A DNA stretch of 29,915 nt from Saccoglossus kowalevskii (GCF_000003605.2 NW_003135839.1:36512-66426), one strand, 5' to 3'; numbered from the stretch's first letter, positions 1 through 10,009 are shown. Made by a program: numbers and translations. The notes: generated by a model from the letters alone, not told the origin.

Positions 1-66
1 TTACATACCGTGGCGAAACATGCGAATCCTACACGAATCCGAGTACGTATGCTATCAACATAAAGT

Positions 67-101
67 TTCATTTGCGGCATACGCGAATGCCGTAAAATGA
101 A
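67..101. repeat. short hairpin at left edge
   Basis: Two arms, TTCATTTGCGGCAT and ATGCCGTAAAATGAA, are near-perfect reverse complements separated by a 6-nt loop (acgcga). This is a short stem-loop of unknown role, lying about 390 bp upstream of the RNF26-like start codon. It may be part of a small inverted-repeat element cut by local divergence. Confidence 0.5.
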
Positions 102-357
102 AAACCACGATCCCCAGACATTCTTACTGTATAATAGTGTTTACTGACATGATTTTATGCCATAATAATTATATAATGTATTACACGGAACTTGCAATAT
201 TGTAATTTCTATGGTTAAATCTCCAATTTAGTGACAGCGACGTGCCGATTTACGACAGTAGTAAAGGTCAAAGTTCATAGAGTTTTTTTTTAGTTTGTTG
301 CAAAATTGATTGTGTTACGCACGGTGCTGTTTTCTTTAATTCGATTTAAGTAGGAAC

Positions 358-399
358 ATGGAGCGAGCGCCGTTCGGTGTCATGTTGGACTTGAGGTAA
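358..399 (+). promoter_or_regulatory. upstream ORF in presumed 5' leader of the RNF26-like gene
   Basis: A 13-codon ORF (MERAPFGVMLDLR, then TAA) starts at an ATG with G at +4 and ends 91 nt before the main ATG at 491. If the transcript starts upstream of 358, this uORF would reduce initiation at the main ATG. The same spot also reads GAG|GTAATA, a possible 5' UTR splice donor that would destroy the uORF stop. The transcription start cannot be seen, so the assignment is tentative. Confidence 0.35.
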
Positions 400-490
400 T
401 ATACAGGGTATACACGAGCTTCAGACAAATAGAGGTGTGCAAAACTGACGTGTGCTTTGTAAGCTGATTCATCGAAGACGTTCAACGAAG

Positions 491-1840
491 ATGGCCGATC
501 CAGTCTCTGTTCTCTTCGGCTTAGTGGGATTTGCCTTACACCTTGGCAGTCAACTTGTGAGTTTCTTGTGTACGTTACTAAGCGTAAATCACGAACTGAT
601 AACTGCAGCGTTACAAGCTTTGCTGAATATCGCCGAGACGCTGCAGTCGATTATACACGCCGTTACCTTTGCTCTTGTTGACGTGGTTTTTTACGTGCTG
701 GAGGTAGCGTCGCGATTGTTTCATTTTACTTCGCGTCTCTGCAATGGCGCTACTACGATATTTGAAGCTGCCTGGGAAATTTCACAACTCCTATTTCATT
801 CTGGATATACCGTCGCTGTTTTTGCAGTCTCCACCACCAAGACATTTGTTTCGGGGGCTGTGTTTACGGCGGAGAATTTATTTCGAATGTTAATGGATTC
901 CACACCAATGTTGATGGCAAAGTGTGCGGATTTATACCATGATTTTTTCAACGCTGGACAAGGAATATTTCAAGAGTGGACGCGCATTGCTGTCGTCGCA
1001 GCCCAACAAGCTGACAATATGTATAACCAGAGCTGGTCAACTATTTTTGAAGTTGTTGACCAACTACTTGCTCCTTTTGTTGCGCTAAGAAATTTCTTTA
1101 TTGTTGGGGTTGCAGGAACAGTTTTCAAATACCAATTTGAAATATTTTTAGTGTTTTTTTCACTATGCTTGTCCTGTGTGATACTAATGTCATATAGCTC
1201 TATTTCATTTTTCTGTTATTGTTTTTTGCGTTTTCTTAATCGTTTTGTACACGTGATAGGGTCCTTACTGGGGAATTTGGTGCCTCAATTAAGTAGAATT
1301 ACAAACACAGATATTGACCACCGAGATATGGAACGTGATGAGAGAGATGAAAATCGTGATTCTGATAACCAATCAGAGCATGACGATCATGCAGACAGTC
1401 AGTCAGAACACTATGATTCTGATAATGAGTCTGTGCAACATCACCCAGGGGTACTGGCCGACTGGTTGGAATTACACGAACCCAACCGTGTCAATGCTCC
1501 ACCTAGAACAGTGAACACTTTTGGCATTTACAATGATGAAGAAAGTATCCCCATGCCAGGACCAAGTGGTTATAATCTACGATCACGGAGCCAGACACCA
1601 GACAGGGCAACCGCAGGCGGAAAATTAAAAAACCTGAAGCGTGAACTTGAAGAAGAGAAGGACAAGCATCTTTGCGTCATATGCCAAGACAATGAGAAGA
1701 ATATTCTGTTGTTGCCTTGCAAACACATGTGTATGTGTGATGACTGTGCCGATGAGGTACTACATAATGAGTATGTGGATCGTAGAGTATGTCCATTGTG
1801 TAGAGCTAGAATTACAAAGGCAATTGATGTCTATCTTTAA
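491..1840 (+). CDS. RNF26: RNF26-like multi-pass membrane RING-finger E3 ubiquitin ligase
   Basis: A single uninterrupted exon encodes 449 aa, close to the length of vertebrate RNF26. The start at 491 is the first in-frame ATG and has a purine-rich context (gaagATGG); upstream in-frame codons are non-ATG. Residues 1-270 are hydrophobic with several likely membrane helices. About 274-322 is a highly acidic, His/Ser-rich linker. About 378-393 is a short charged helix (KLKNLKRELEEEKDKH). The C-terminus is a RING with Cys/His ligands C395, C398, C410, H412, C414/C416, C419, C434 and C437 (CVICQD...LLLPCKHMCMC...CPLCRARI). The chain ends in DVYL, like RNF26 (NVYL). In vertebrates RNF26 is an ER-membrane ligase that organises perinuclear endosomes and ubiquitinates STING; the role here is inferred by homology. 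No frameshift or missing zinc ligand is seen. Confidence 0.9.
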   Translation: MADPVSVLFGLVGFALHLGSQLVSFLCTLLSVNHELITAALQALLNIAETLQSIIHAVTFALVDVVFYVLEVASRLFHFTSRLCNGATTIFEAAWEISQLLFHSGYTVAVFAVSTTKTFVSGAVFTAENLFRMLMDSTPMLMAKCADLYHDFFNAGQGIFQEWTRIAVVAAQQADNMYNQSWSTIFEVVDQLLAPFVALRNFFIVGVAGTVFKYQFEIFLVFFSLCLSCVILMSYSSISFFCYCFLRFLNRFVHVIGSLLGNLVPQLSRITNTDIDHRDMERDERDENRDSDNQSEHDDHADSQSEHYDSDNESVQHHPGVLADWLELHEPNRVNAPPRTVNTFGIYNDEESIPMPGPSGYNLRSRSQTPDRATAGGKLKNLKRELEEEKDKHLCVICQDNEKNILLLPCKHMCMCDDCADEVLHNEYVDRRVCPLCRARITKAIDVYL

Positions 1841-2698
1841 AATTCAAGTTAAGTTATATTTTGCTGATTATGCACTGTGTTCTGGGTATTACCACATTGC
1901 CCGCTGACGTCTTTTTTTCTTTTCCATTCATTTCGGCTATCTGTGTAGGCGTTCGGCAAGTGATATTTTTAAGGCCGGTGGTCATTGTGCAGGGTATGTT
2001 CACCTTTTGTGCAAACAGTATATTTTACAAACATTGTATTCAATATGACATACCGTGATGATCACCACTCTCTAAAGCATCACACTCTGTGTGAAGCAGC
2101 ATTCAAATCATGTACACCGTATTTGGTCTATTAGTAGCACACTTTTTACATGAACAGAGGTGTGTCTGTGCTCAAAACAGATCATATTTTAATTAATGAT
2201 CAGGTACATGAATATAGTATATGAATTTCAAAAGAGCAATTGGTTGACTTAAAACTGTGACATGGAAAGATGCTGAATTGTTCGCTTGTTCGCTTTATGA
2301 ACATTTATGAAAAATCCCGTACTATGTTTGGTTAACTGTAAATTAAAGTTCAGTTTATTAAATGTTGAGCGTTCACCAAAAACTAAAATATATGTTGGTC
2401 AAAACTTGGACATGATTTCTAAAATATGGGCTTGGAAACAATGATGTTTACTTAACTATTTGTGTAACTGAATGTTCTCGTTATCAACATGGACTACTTT
2501 GACTTATTATATTATTTAGATTATTAAGCCAAAATAACAATTTTGCTTTACTTCATCATGCAGACAAGTTTTAAACCTATGCCTTAAACATTTTTAGTTT
2601 TATTTGCAATTTTGCCTACCAGTAAAGTACGCCATACGTGGTAGAATGAAGAAATGTTTGTTTTCTGTTTCAGAGGATGTTTTGTCAATCTAAATAAA
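1841..2698 (+). other. probable 3' UTR of the RNF26-like gene
   Basis: AT-rich non-coding sequence follows the TAA at 1838-1840. The first clear AATAAA hexamer is at 2693-2698 (ctAAATAAACA context), giving a UTR of roughly 870 nt. Other AATAAA motifs further right mean longer isoforms are possible. No conserved ORF is present. Confidence 0.45.
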
Positions 2699-2830
2699 CA
2701 TTTAACTCTGCTCAAGCTAAGTACATGGGGCTGGCATGGTAATGGTTAATGAGTATAATCAAAAGCATTATTTTATTAATTTTAAATGTTGAACATATAT
2801 CTGCTTATTGAGGTATTAAATAATCTTAAT

Positions 2831-2887
2831 ACATGCCCCCCCCCTCCAAAGTGTTTTTTGTTGTTTTTTGAGAGGGGGGACTACATG
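2831..2887. repeat. C-tract/G-tract hairpin
   Basis: The left arm ACATGCCCCCCCCCTCCAAA pairs with a right arm reading TTTTTTGAGAGGGGGG, then ACTACATG, across a T-rich loop. It is an imperfect inverted repeat built on opposed C and G runs and is possibly a tiny hairpin transposon relic. Confidence 0.5.
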
Positions 2888-3008
2888 CTATTAGAAATAC
2901 ACTTTTAATAGAACACATACACTAGTTATTTGAATTACTGTAGAATATTGTAAATGTGCAAAGAAAGTAACATATACCTGAACAATGGTTATCACACATA
3001 CTGTAAAA

Positions 3009-3200
3009 GGGTTAATTATTCACTGGGGTTTTATTTTACTTATTTCGCTGACTGGAAAATGCGCTAAATTAAAACCCAGTGAATATGTAAAATTTAACAT
3101 AGAACACATTATCTAAATGATCAAACCGTAAATTTAAAACCCACTGAATATGCCTGAAATGGTAAATCAGCAAAATTTGAACCCAGTGAAAATTTGTCAT
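3009..3200. repeat. cluster of direct and inverted CACTGGGTTTTA repeats
   Basis: The motif AAACCCAGTGAA occurs near 3071, 3137 (as AAACCCACTGAA) and 3180. It also occurs inverted near 3018-3034 (TTCACTGGGGTTTTA). The first inverted copy and the copy at about 3069 can form a stem with a loop of roughly 30 nt. Spacing of the direct copies is about 45-65 bp. Coding potential is absent. Confidence 0.5.
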
Positions 3201-4960
3201 TTTACATTACTGTATTTACTCCATTAGAAGGACATTTAAAGCAAAATATTGCATTTCCTGTATCTAAGTAATTGAATTTACACAAATGCATGCGTTTATA
3301 ATAAAGCCAATATAGTACAATGCATTTTCTTTATTTAAACAATATATCTCCCACAGTGTCATATTGGGTCTCTAGCAAGATAATGTTTGAGGCAAAGTCA
3401 ACCACATTATTGCATGTCAACTCTTCTCCATACATATCCTATATGATGATGGTAGATGCATTGTTTCTTGTTGTAAATCATCACCATCAGAATTTAATAA
3501 ATTTACCGGTAGTTAAATTTGGGGGATTTTTGTTGAAATGAATTTACAGTTGCATCATCATACAATGATGTATAGCCACAATGTTATAAAAACCTCCCAT
3601 TCTGATAGTAATGATTTATAATAACTAACAATGTAAAATTACTGTTTAAAACCTTTTTTATGAGGAATTATATCTTTAATTGAATAATAATATATAGATA
3701 TATCTTCTAACCATGGTGCATATCATTCACAGTTGTAATATTTAGTGTTAAATATTACTACTGATATATAGAGAGGAAAACTTCATTTGACACTGCAGTT
3801 TTCAAAAATTATATGGGAATTTCAGACCAATCAACAATTAGTTACATATTATATAGCAACTGAGTTTATTCAGAGAAGGGTAACAATTCTGATCGTCATC
3901 AAACACAATTGGAGACTTCAAATTTGTATTTCTGGACACACTTGAGTCAAGTAAAAGTGACTTATACATGTACGACTGTTCCTAATTGGCTACGCAACCC
4001 TAGCACCTGACATTTAAGCCAATCAGAAAGCAGATTGTTTGTTAACTGGTTTTTTCAACAATTCAAATCAGGTCTTGTTTAAATACTTTGACTTAAATGA
4101 AAGTTTAGTTTAGGCTGAATAAATAAAAACTTGTTTCTGATATTGCCTCGATTTTGCCTAGATCAAACTGGAAAATAGGTTCTTGTAAACTTTCAGTTCT
4201 ACTTGAATTTTTTTTTTTGAACCAAAATGTCAACCTGTACAACCTGCAAGATGTGTTGTATTATTGAAAATTACATATAACATTAGGGGCCAAGCGACAC
4301 GGAATAATAAATTGAGAGTAATTGATGAATTTTCATTAAATTAAAAATTATTTCTACCTTCCCTACTTTTGTTTTCAATTTACCAGAAATGCATTTAAAA
4401 ATTTTAAACTTCTCTGTCTGGCAATCAGAGTTAGTCATGTGATAACAAAAATGATCTCATGTGTTATCTAATGCATTCTATATACATTTATTTTCATTTA
4501 CTGCTTTGGCATATTCTCATCATGCAGCTACTGCGTTAGTGTGGCGTGCATTATTTGCATCAAGTTTTGATGTTTTATCATGTATTTTAAAAAACTTGTT
4601 AACTGCCCACACTAGGGATCCATTGCCATGGTAATTCTATTCTTCGTCACATCACTTATGTTAACGAAATCACTTCAGAAGTTTCCCGGTGATGTTTGTG
4701 TTTTTCAGAGTAAATTTAGATCAGATTGCTTCTGCAGTGCAATTACGTGATGAAAAGCCAATGAGTGCAAAATTTCTATTATGATTTTGTTATTTTTCAT
4801 GCCAGTTGTGACCAGAAACAACTTATTTATTTTCTGGATCTACCAACAATGATTTAGATGAGCATCTGACTGCAGTGTAGAGAAATTAAAACAAACACAC
4901 TCACCTGTATTCTGTATTCTACCGCCTGGCAACCTTCGCGGTGAAAACAAAGACCAAAAA
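3201..4960. other. AT-rich intergenic DNA, no gene recognised
   Basis: Both strands were read for conserved protein motifs and none was found. The open frames here are short, AT-driven and lack splice-consistent neighbours. Several AATAAA-like hexamers are present but cannot be tied to a transcript. Confidence 0.5.
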
Positions 4961-5099
4961 CTCACAGAAAACGGTACTTTGTGATGGTTGTTGAGAGTGC
5001 CCTGAACAGTGTAACAAGATTAGCCCTGCGTGTGTAACATATATAAATTTGGTTGTTCAGGATTACTTCAAAGTTGAGTTTGTGTTGTTTTCTCGAGTT

Positions 5100-5215
5100 T
5101 TCACCGGCTCCACAGGCGTTCCACAGCAGTGCGCACAAAGCCCATAGAAATACGTGGTACAGTGGTGCGCGTCTTAGCAACGTGGAACGTCTGTGACGTA
5201 GCTCCGCCCCCGAGG
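5100..5215. promoter_or_regulatory. GC-rich island with CRE half-site and GC box
   Basis: This is a locally GC-rich stretch in AT-rich surroundings. It holds TGACGTAG (5194-5201) immediately followed by CTCCGCCCCCG (5202-5212), an Sp1-type GC box, plus several CpGs. The arrangement resembles a TATA-less promoter. The minus strand below it reads an open hydrophobic stretch (HVFLWALCALLWNACGAG, about 5157-5104) that resembles a signal peptide, but its frame has no ATG. No gene could therefore be assigned on either strand. Confidence 0.35.
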
Positions 5216-5629
5216 ATTGTAGAAATCACTGATGTTTATTCATGCATATTCACAAGTATATCATACACTACAGATACCTACCAATTTTACTCTGAGGTTC
5301 AAGGTAAATGTAATTATTTATTCTCCCAGGTCTGAAATCATTAATAATGTGATTGAATCTTGTGAATATTGGATAGCCTGCAAAATTATGGGAAATGCAT
5401 AATAAATATCCAACTTTTTTTGTTTCCCATCTGTCTGTTCATATATTTTAACACGTTTGGTTGCACAAAGATTTAATTTGGATCAGTTATGAATTACTAT
5501 GGTCTGCCATACTTCGAAACAATAAAGAATCAAAGCAAAATTATTTAGCAATTATTTATGACAATTCTTGCAAATTCACATCAAATATTTCATCAATATT
5601 TCACATCAGATATTACATATACACGTACT

Positions 5630-5895
5630 ACATATGGACCTCTCTCAGATTTGTTAATTTTGTGATGATATCTTTAATTCGACTTCTTGTTGAAAACCTC
5701 AAGTCCAATTGCTTTGATATTATATATATAGGTACTACAGGTAGACCTCTCTCAGATTTGTTAATTTCGTGATGATATCTTCAATTATCTAATTTTGATG
5801 AATATTTTTGTAATTTTTGGTAAAAAGTGATATTTCCGATTGCTTTGGTACTATATTGTTTATTTTCTAATGATATCTTCAGTTCTTTAATTGTG
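5630..5895. repeat. degenerate ~106 bp tandem repeat
   Basis: The motif CCTCTCTCAGATTTGTTAAT occurs at about 5639 and 5745, followed in both by a GTGATGATATCTT stretch and later by CAATTGCTTTG or CGATTGCTTTG. A third, weaker unit ends near 5885 (TAATGATATCTTCAG). About 2.5 diverged copies are visible. Confidence 0.6.
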
Positions 5896-7403
5896 CATTG
5901 CTAACAGCGGAGCTATCTCAGATGACAGGCTGCTTGTATTTTCTAGGTTTGGCATCAATAATTTTGAAAGAAAATTAACCGATTCATATTTTAAAAAAAC
6001 TATAGTCAATGCTTTGAAATTTAGTACTAATTTAGAGTAGGTGCTGTTTCTCTGCAATGGGTTGTCAATTAAAATTCAAATAAGATGATATTGAATAAAG
6101 ATGCTTAGCCCATGCAAATCATCTCCAAATTAAGTGTTGTATAATGTATACACATATAAAATGGGCAAAATGTTACGTCGGTTAAAATATATACCAGTAC
6201 ATGTCACCATTTGGGATGTGGTACAAATCTCTAGAATAAAGATCAACTTGAGTCAAGAAAAGAGTCATTAACTTTACAGTTAAACACTTATCAGAACTTG
6301 TGACTCCCATTAAAATGGAGGCAATAATATAATTAGTATTACATGTACTTACATTTACCGCAATGTCATAGGTGTTGTCCATTCACAAAACAAGTCAAAT
6401 TAAAATGATCCAGTATAGTATACAACAGTTGATTGACATGTGTGCTTCTATTACAGATGTTCTTCAATTGTTCTTCAATTTTCACATCTTACTACCGGGT
6501 ACTCGAATTTTCACACAGTTCAAATTACAATGCATAGAAATTCTGTATGTCTTTGATAAAAGCAGCAAACTATATATAAACTCAATATACTTCATGACCA
6601 CTGACAAATCGTAATAGATACAAAAACATTGGTAATTTTGTATAGAGTTTTGTAATTTTTAAACAAATTTAGTGACCTGGAATTTCTGAAAGGTGGAACA
6701 TGTATAAAATTTTCATTAAAATTCTTTTAAAATGTAATTTTTTTCATTAATTATTATTCAATATTTCTTTAAAATGTAATTTTTCTGTTAATTATTCTGA
6801 TTTTTTTTTTGGAAAAGGCAAATTTACATGATGTAAGCAAAAATGAAAATTATATTTATTGTTTCAACATTAAATCTTAACAAACGTGATGTGACAGTTT
6901 ATCAAAACTTTCTCAAATATGTTGGGTGTGTATTAGGGACATGTGTACATATAAATTCTCGAATCGCATAACAGTGAGTTTGAAAAACGAAATAACTATT
7001 TTAAACTATTAAACATACGTTTGCAATTCATCATGACTTTAAAAACTTGTTAAAGAGTTTCAAACATGCTCGTGAAAACTGAAGAAATATGTTGTTTTTT
7101 ATATCAAGTAACGATAATACAATAATATATCAATTCACTAAAACAATAGTTTTTATCCACAGATGACCGCAGATCCAAACAGTATGTCGCCCTCAACAGG
7201 GCTCCTTATACCCGTTTACCTCTCAGAAACGCATAGTCGATAGAGGGCGCAATTTATAGGAATGGTGTATTCCACAGGGCATTTTCAACAAAATAAATAA
7301 AAATAAGGTGGTAATTATTACTAGCCACATTTATATGCAAATCTTGAAAAGATTACATTCAAGTAACACCAATATCAAATTTATTCAAGTTTGAATGTTA
7401 TTT
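5896..7403. other. AT-rich intergenic DNA with small duplications
   Basis: No gene was recognised. Local duplications are visible: TGTTCTTCAAT twice in tandem near 6460-6480, and a roughly 50-bp unit containing TTTAAAATGTAATTTTT twice near 6726-6785. Open frames in this stretch carry no recognisable motif. Confidence 0.5.
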
Positions 7404-7620
7404 TTATTGATAAGGTATCCAAGATAGAAGTCGGTTGGTTACCAATTTCAATTGTGGTAAGCGTAAAAAAGATTCCAAACTGAAGCTCTCGTGTCGCAAA
7501 AGGCATAGGCTTCTACGGGACAACTGAGGCATTCCTCTCAGTACGTGTGTATGGTAGGGTTGTCCCACATTTTGGAGATCGTTGGCAGGAAATGATAGGG
7601 GTTGGCTTCTTGAGATAGCA
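7404..7620 (-). CDS. candidate alternative terminal exon of the receptor guanylyl cyclase
   Basis: On the minus strand an acceptor (TTTGTCCATTTAG) opens into 72 codons ending in TAA at 7406-7404. An AATAAA overlaps the stop (7408-7403) and a second lies at 7385-7380. The entry phase (one base, completing AG+T = Ser) matches the phase-2 end of the exon at 10852-10794. The predicted tail begins SAISRSQPLSFPANDL and is Ser/Arg/Leu-rich with no known domain. It is 3.2 kb from the previous exon and competes with the candidate at 10414-10297, so it may be chance or belong to another transcript. Confidence 0.3.
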
Positions 7621-7785
7621 CTAAATGGACAAATCATCAACATATAAAACCATTATAAATTTGAACCGAGAAATGGTCGATTGTAAAGCCGACAACATAT
7701 TTTCACATATTTATATATATTTTCTAAAGCTGACAAAATGATTTTGAGTATAGGTTAGTTTCTTTGAAAATCTCTTAAATAAAAT

Positions 7786-7787
<2 letters not shown>

Positions 7788-7817
<30 letters not shown>
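7788..7817. repeat. 30-bp T tract (poly-A on the minus strand)
   Basis: Thirty uninterrupted Ts directly precede the eL41-like ORF. Read on the minus strand this is an A30 tail following the antisense of the eL41 coding sequence. It could be the tail of a minus-strand retrocopy or a simple-repeat expansion. No target-site duplication was recognised. Confidence 0.9.
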
Positions 7818-7818
<1 letters not shown>

Positions 7819-7819
7819 A

Positions 7820-7918
7820 ATGAGCACACGGCATCCTGTGCATACTCCGAAGTGGAGGAAGAAACGTATGCGAAGATTGAAGCGCAAAAGGAGGAAGATG
7901 AGGACAAGGTCGAAGTAG
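7820..7918 (+). CDS. RPL41: ribosomal protein eL41 (RPL41)-like microprotein ORF or retro-copy
   Basis: An ATG at 7820 opens 32 codons ending in TAG at 7916-7918. Residues 11-32 (from AAG at 7850) read KWRKKRMRRLKRKRRKM then RTRSK, which is the eL41 sequence apart from a Thr near the C-terminus. eL41 is a 25-residue, almost wholly basic peptide of the large ribosomal subunit. The usual N-terminal MRA is replaced here by MSTRHPVHTP, so the start is unusual. Either the true first exon (ATG plus two codons) lies upstream and Lys/Trp starts this exon via a weak acceptor (ccgaag), or this is a fused or pseudogenic copy. The coding part has no stop or frameshift, and a full CRE palindrome (TGACGTCA, 7926-7933) lies just after the stop. 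Confidence 0.6.
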   Translation: MSTRHPVHTPKWRKKRMRRLKRKRRKMRTRSK

Positions 7919-7925
7919 ACTGTCG

Positions 7926-7933
7926 TGACGTCA
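7926..7933. promoter_or_regulatory. palindromic CRE (TGACGTCA)
   Basis: A perfect 8-bp cAMP-response element lies 7 bp after the eL41-like stop codon. It could serve transcription on either strand. It may also be coincidental, since the same octamer occurs inside a receptor coding exon near 18592. Confidence 0.3.
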
Positions 7934-8204
7934 TTACCTACTTTCGCAGTAAGCATTCAATACGTGGAGATTTTTTTATTACAAATTTGCAAACAATATA
8001 AACATACAGGCTAAGCCACAATAACATAGATTAAAAAAATGACAGAATGTTCGTTTATGACTTACGTGTGAGCGATGACGTAACAGAACGGAACAATTAG
8101 GAAAGTGGTGGAATAATATAATTTGTTAATCATTAATAGTTTATTCATCGCATAGGATAACCAGTGCTCACGGTATAAGTGTTTTCACAATCGTATCCTA
8201 ATTA

Positions 8205-8320
8205 TGGCTCACGTGATCAAAACAAATCTGTGTCAACGCCGCGGCGGGCTAGTTTTGCTCGGAGTCAAAGATGGATGAAACGGGGGATGCAGACACTTGG
8301 ATAAACAGACGCTAAGTACG
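8205..8320 (+). promoter_or_regulatory. CpG-rich stretch with E-box and short ATG ORF
   Basis: CACGTG (8210-8215) is followed by a CpG-dense GCCGCGGCGGGC (8238-8249). An ATG at 8271 in good context (aaagATGG) opens only 14 codons (MDETGDADTWINRR, stop 8313-8315), with a donor-like GTACGAG straight after. This looks like a promoter/first-exon region of an unidentified plus-strand transcript, but no downstream coding exon was recognised. Confidence 0.25.
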
Positions 8321-8550
8321 AGAATCGTGATGATATAGTACACTGCTTGCCAACAAGCCCGAACGTGGCTGAATATCGTAAATGTTTCATGGTCGGTTCT
8401 CACTCTTGTATTTGTCTTACGAAAAAAATCTCAGCAGACAAAATCGAACGTGTATCAGACTTATCTGATATGTTGTAATGTGATTAATTTCCCCGTACGA
8501 GTGATTTTTCATTTGTTCCGAAGCACAAACAACAACAAAAACCACTCGAT

Positions 8551-8711
8551 TTAAAGCGGAGGGTCGTCACCTGCGCACGCGCGGAAATTGAGTCCCAATC
8601 GACGATAACGCATGCTAAAAGCGCAAAGATTCATGGGTAGACATTTGTTTGTAAACAATGACACGCTATGGCCACCAGACACATGCGCAAGTGACGACTC
8701 CCCCGTTTTAA
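8551..8711. mobile_element. TTAA-flanked MITE, copy 1
   Basis: A 161-bp element with terminal inverted repeats: the left end reads TTAAAGCGGAGGGTCGTCAC and the right end is its near reverse complement (CGACTCCCCCGTTTTAA). It shares internal blocks with the copies at 14611 and 17321 (CATGGGTA, TTGTTTGTAAACA). It has no coding capacity. TTAA at both ends suggests a piggyBac-type TTAA target, although the terminal AGCGG is not a classic piggyBac end. Confidence 0.8.
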
Positions 8712-9870
8712 TTTTCCATATTATACAGAAGAATATCACACACGTGTGATCTGTTAAATTATAATATAACGTATTTGAACTCAAAAAGATGTATAAATAA
8801 CATAAGAGGTAATTATTTTGCGACAATCCTATCATGTGCAAATTAAAAAAATAAATTATCACAGAACCATTCCACGCATGTATTTTCAGATATATAGTCG
8901 AATGTGAATATTATACATATTGACTTTATACGTATCTACTAGTAAATAAAATACATGTATACATAGTAAATTTTACCCCGCCATTTTGCAATTTCCTCGT
9001 CAAATTTTCAGAAGGAGAAGCCATTTGTCCTAACCGTTTACCTCAATTATTCATTTTCCCCATGTGCCTATTATATGCTGCACCTATTGAACCAATATCT
9101 GGCACTTATATTATCAATCTGCGCTAGAATATCTTACATAGCATTCGGTAAAACAATTGTGAAAAAACAAAATAAGTTAAAGGGTTGTTGTCGTCGCGCT
9201 GCGCGACATTTGTGTTGATAAACATTGATTTCCCCACAATCCAATGCGCTCAGCAAAATTGATCGTACATCGCATGACAATGTTCATTAGTTTATTATGT
9301 ACAACCATGAAGCTAATGTTTCACGGTACACTGAAATAGCATTATTTTGTGTGTTACGTACAGTTATGCTTTTTGGGAAACGTGTTCTAATATTTCTTGA
9401 AAATTGCTATTTTTAGAAAAATTCCATAGAACACTATGTTAAAGAATAATTGAATAATTGCATTTTTTGACACTTTTTTTAAACCCAGATTTTTTAAATA
9501 ATTCAAAACAACAAAACATACTCCATCATTAACAATATATGATTTTTCAGTCTATGTCACCAGGCTAGATTTTAAGATATTGCATAATATCTCTGCCATA
9601 GGAACCTGTGGTAAAAGTGTTATAATAGTGTCAAAATGGCGACTTTCCACTAAAATACAACCATCAATTTCTCGAAAAAAAGGCTGGTGACTCCCAACTT
9701 TTTTTGGTCAATATCCTTATATTGCCTTGGAGTACAATTTATCGCAAAATGAATAAATTCTGTTTTTTTTTAATTTATGAGTAGGCTCCTACCTTAAGAC
9801 GTCGGACCACAGGGAGTTGGACAAACTTAAGTATTTTAATACATTATTAAATAATAAAATGTTATATAAT
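8712..9870. other. non-coding AT-rich DNA
   Basis: No gene or conserved motif was recognised. A short CpG-rich palindrome, CGTCGCGCTGCGCGAC, occurs near 9192-9207. Confidence 0.45.
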
Positions 9871-9871
9871 G

Positions 9872-10009
9872 ATTTCAAGTAATCACTGATCTTTGTTTAT
9901 GCCACTCTTTCCTTTATCACAATCTTTATTACGCACTAATGTTATATGCAAATGTTAACGCGCGATGTAGACACGCCCTGTTATAGTAAAATCAGTGATT
10001 ACTTGAAAT
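9872..10009. mobile_element. 138-bp inverted-repeat element
   Basis: The 19-bp arms ATTTCAAGTAATCACTGAT (9872-9890) and its exact reverse complement (9991-10009) enclose a roughly 100-bp non-coding interior. The structure is that of a small non-autonomous DNA transposon (MITE). No clear target-site duplication is visible. Confidence 0.65.

Noticed and set aside
4962-5180. 72-codon minus-strand frame resembling a secreted protein
   Set aside because: Its apparent first codon is TTG, no in-frame ATG exists, and there is no recognisable downstream exon. Kept only as part of the promoter-like island.
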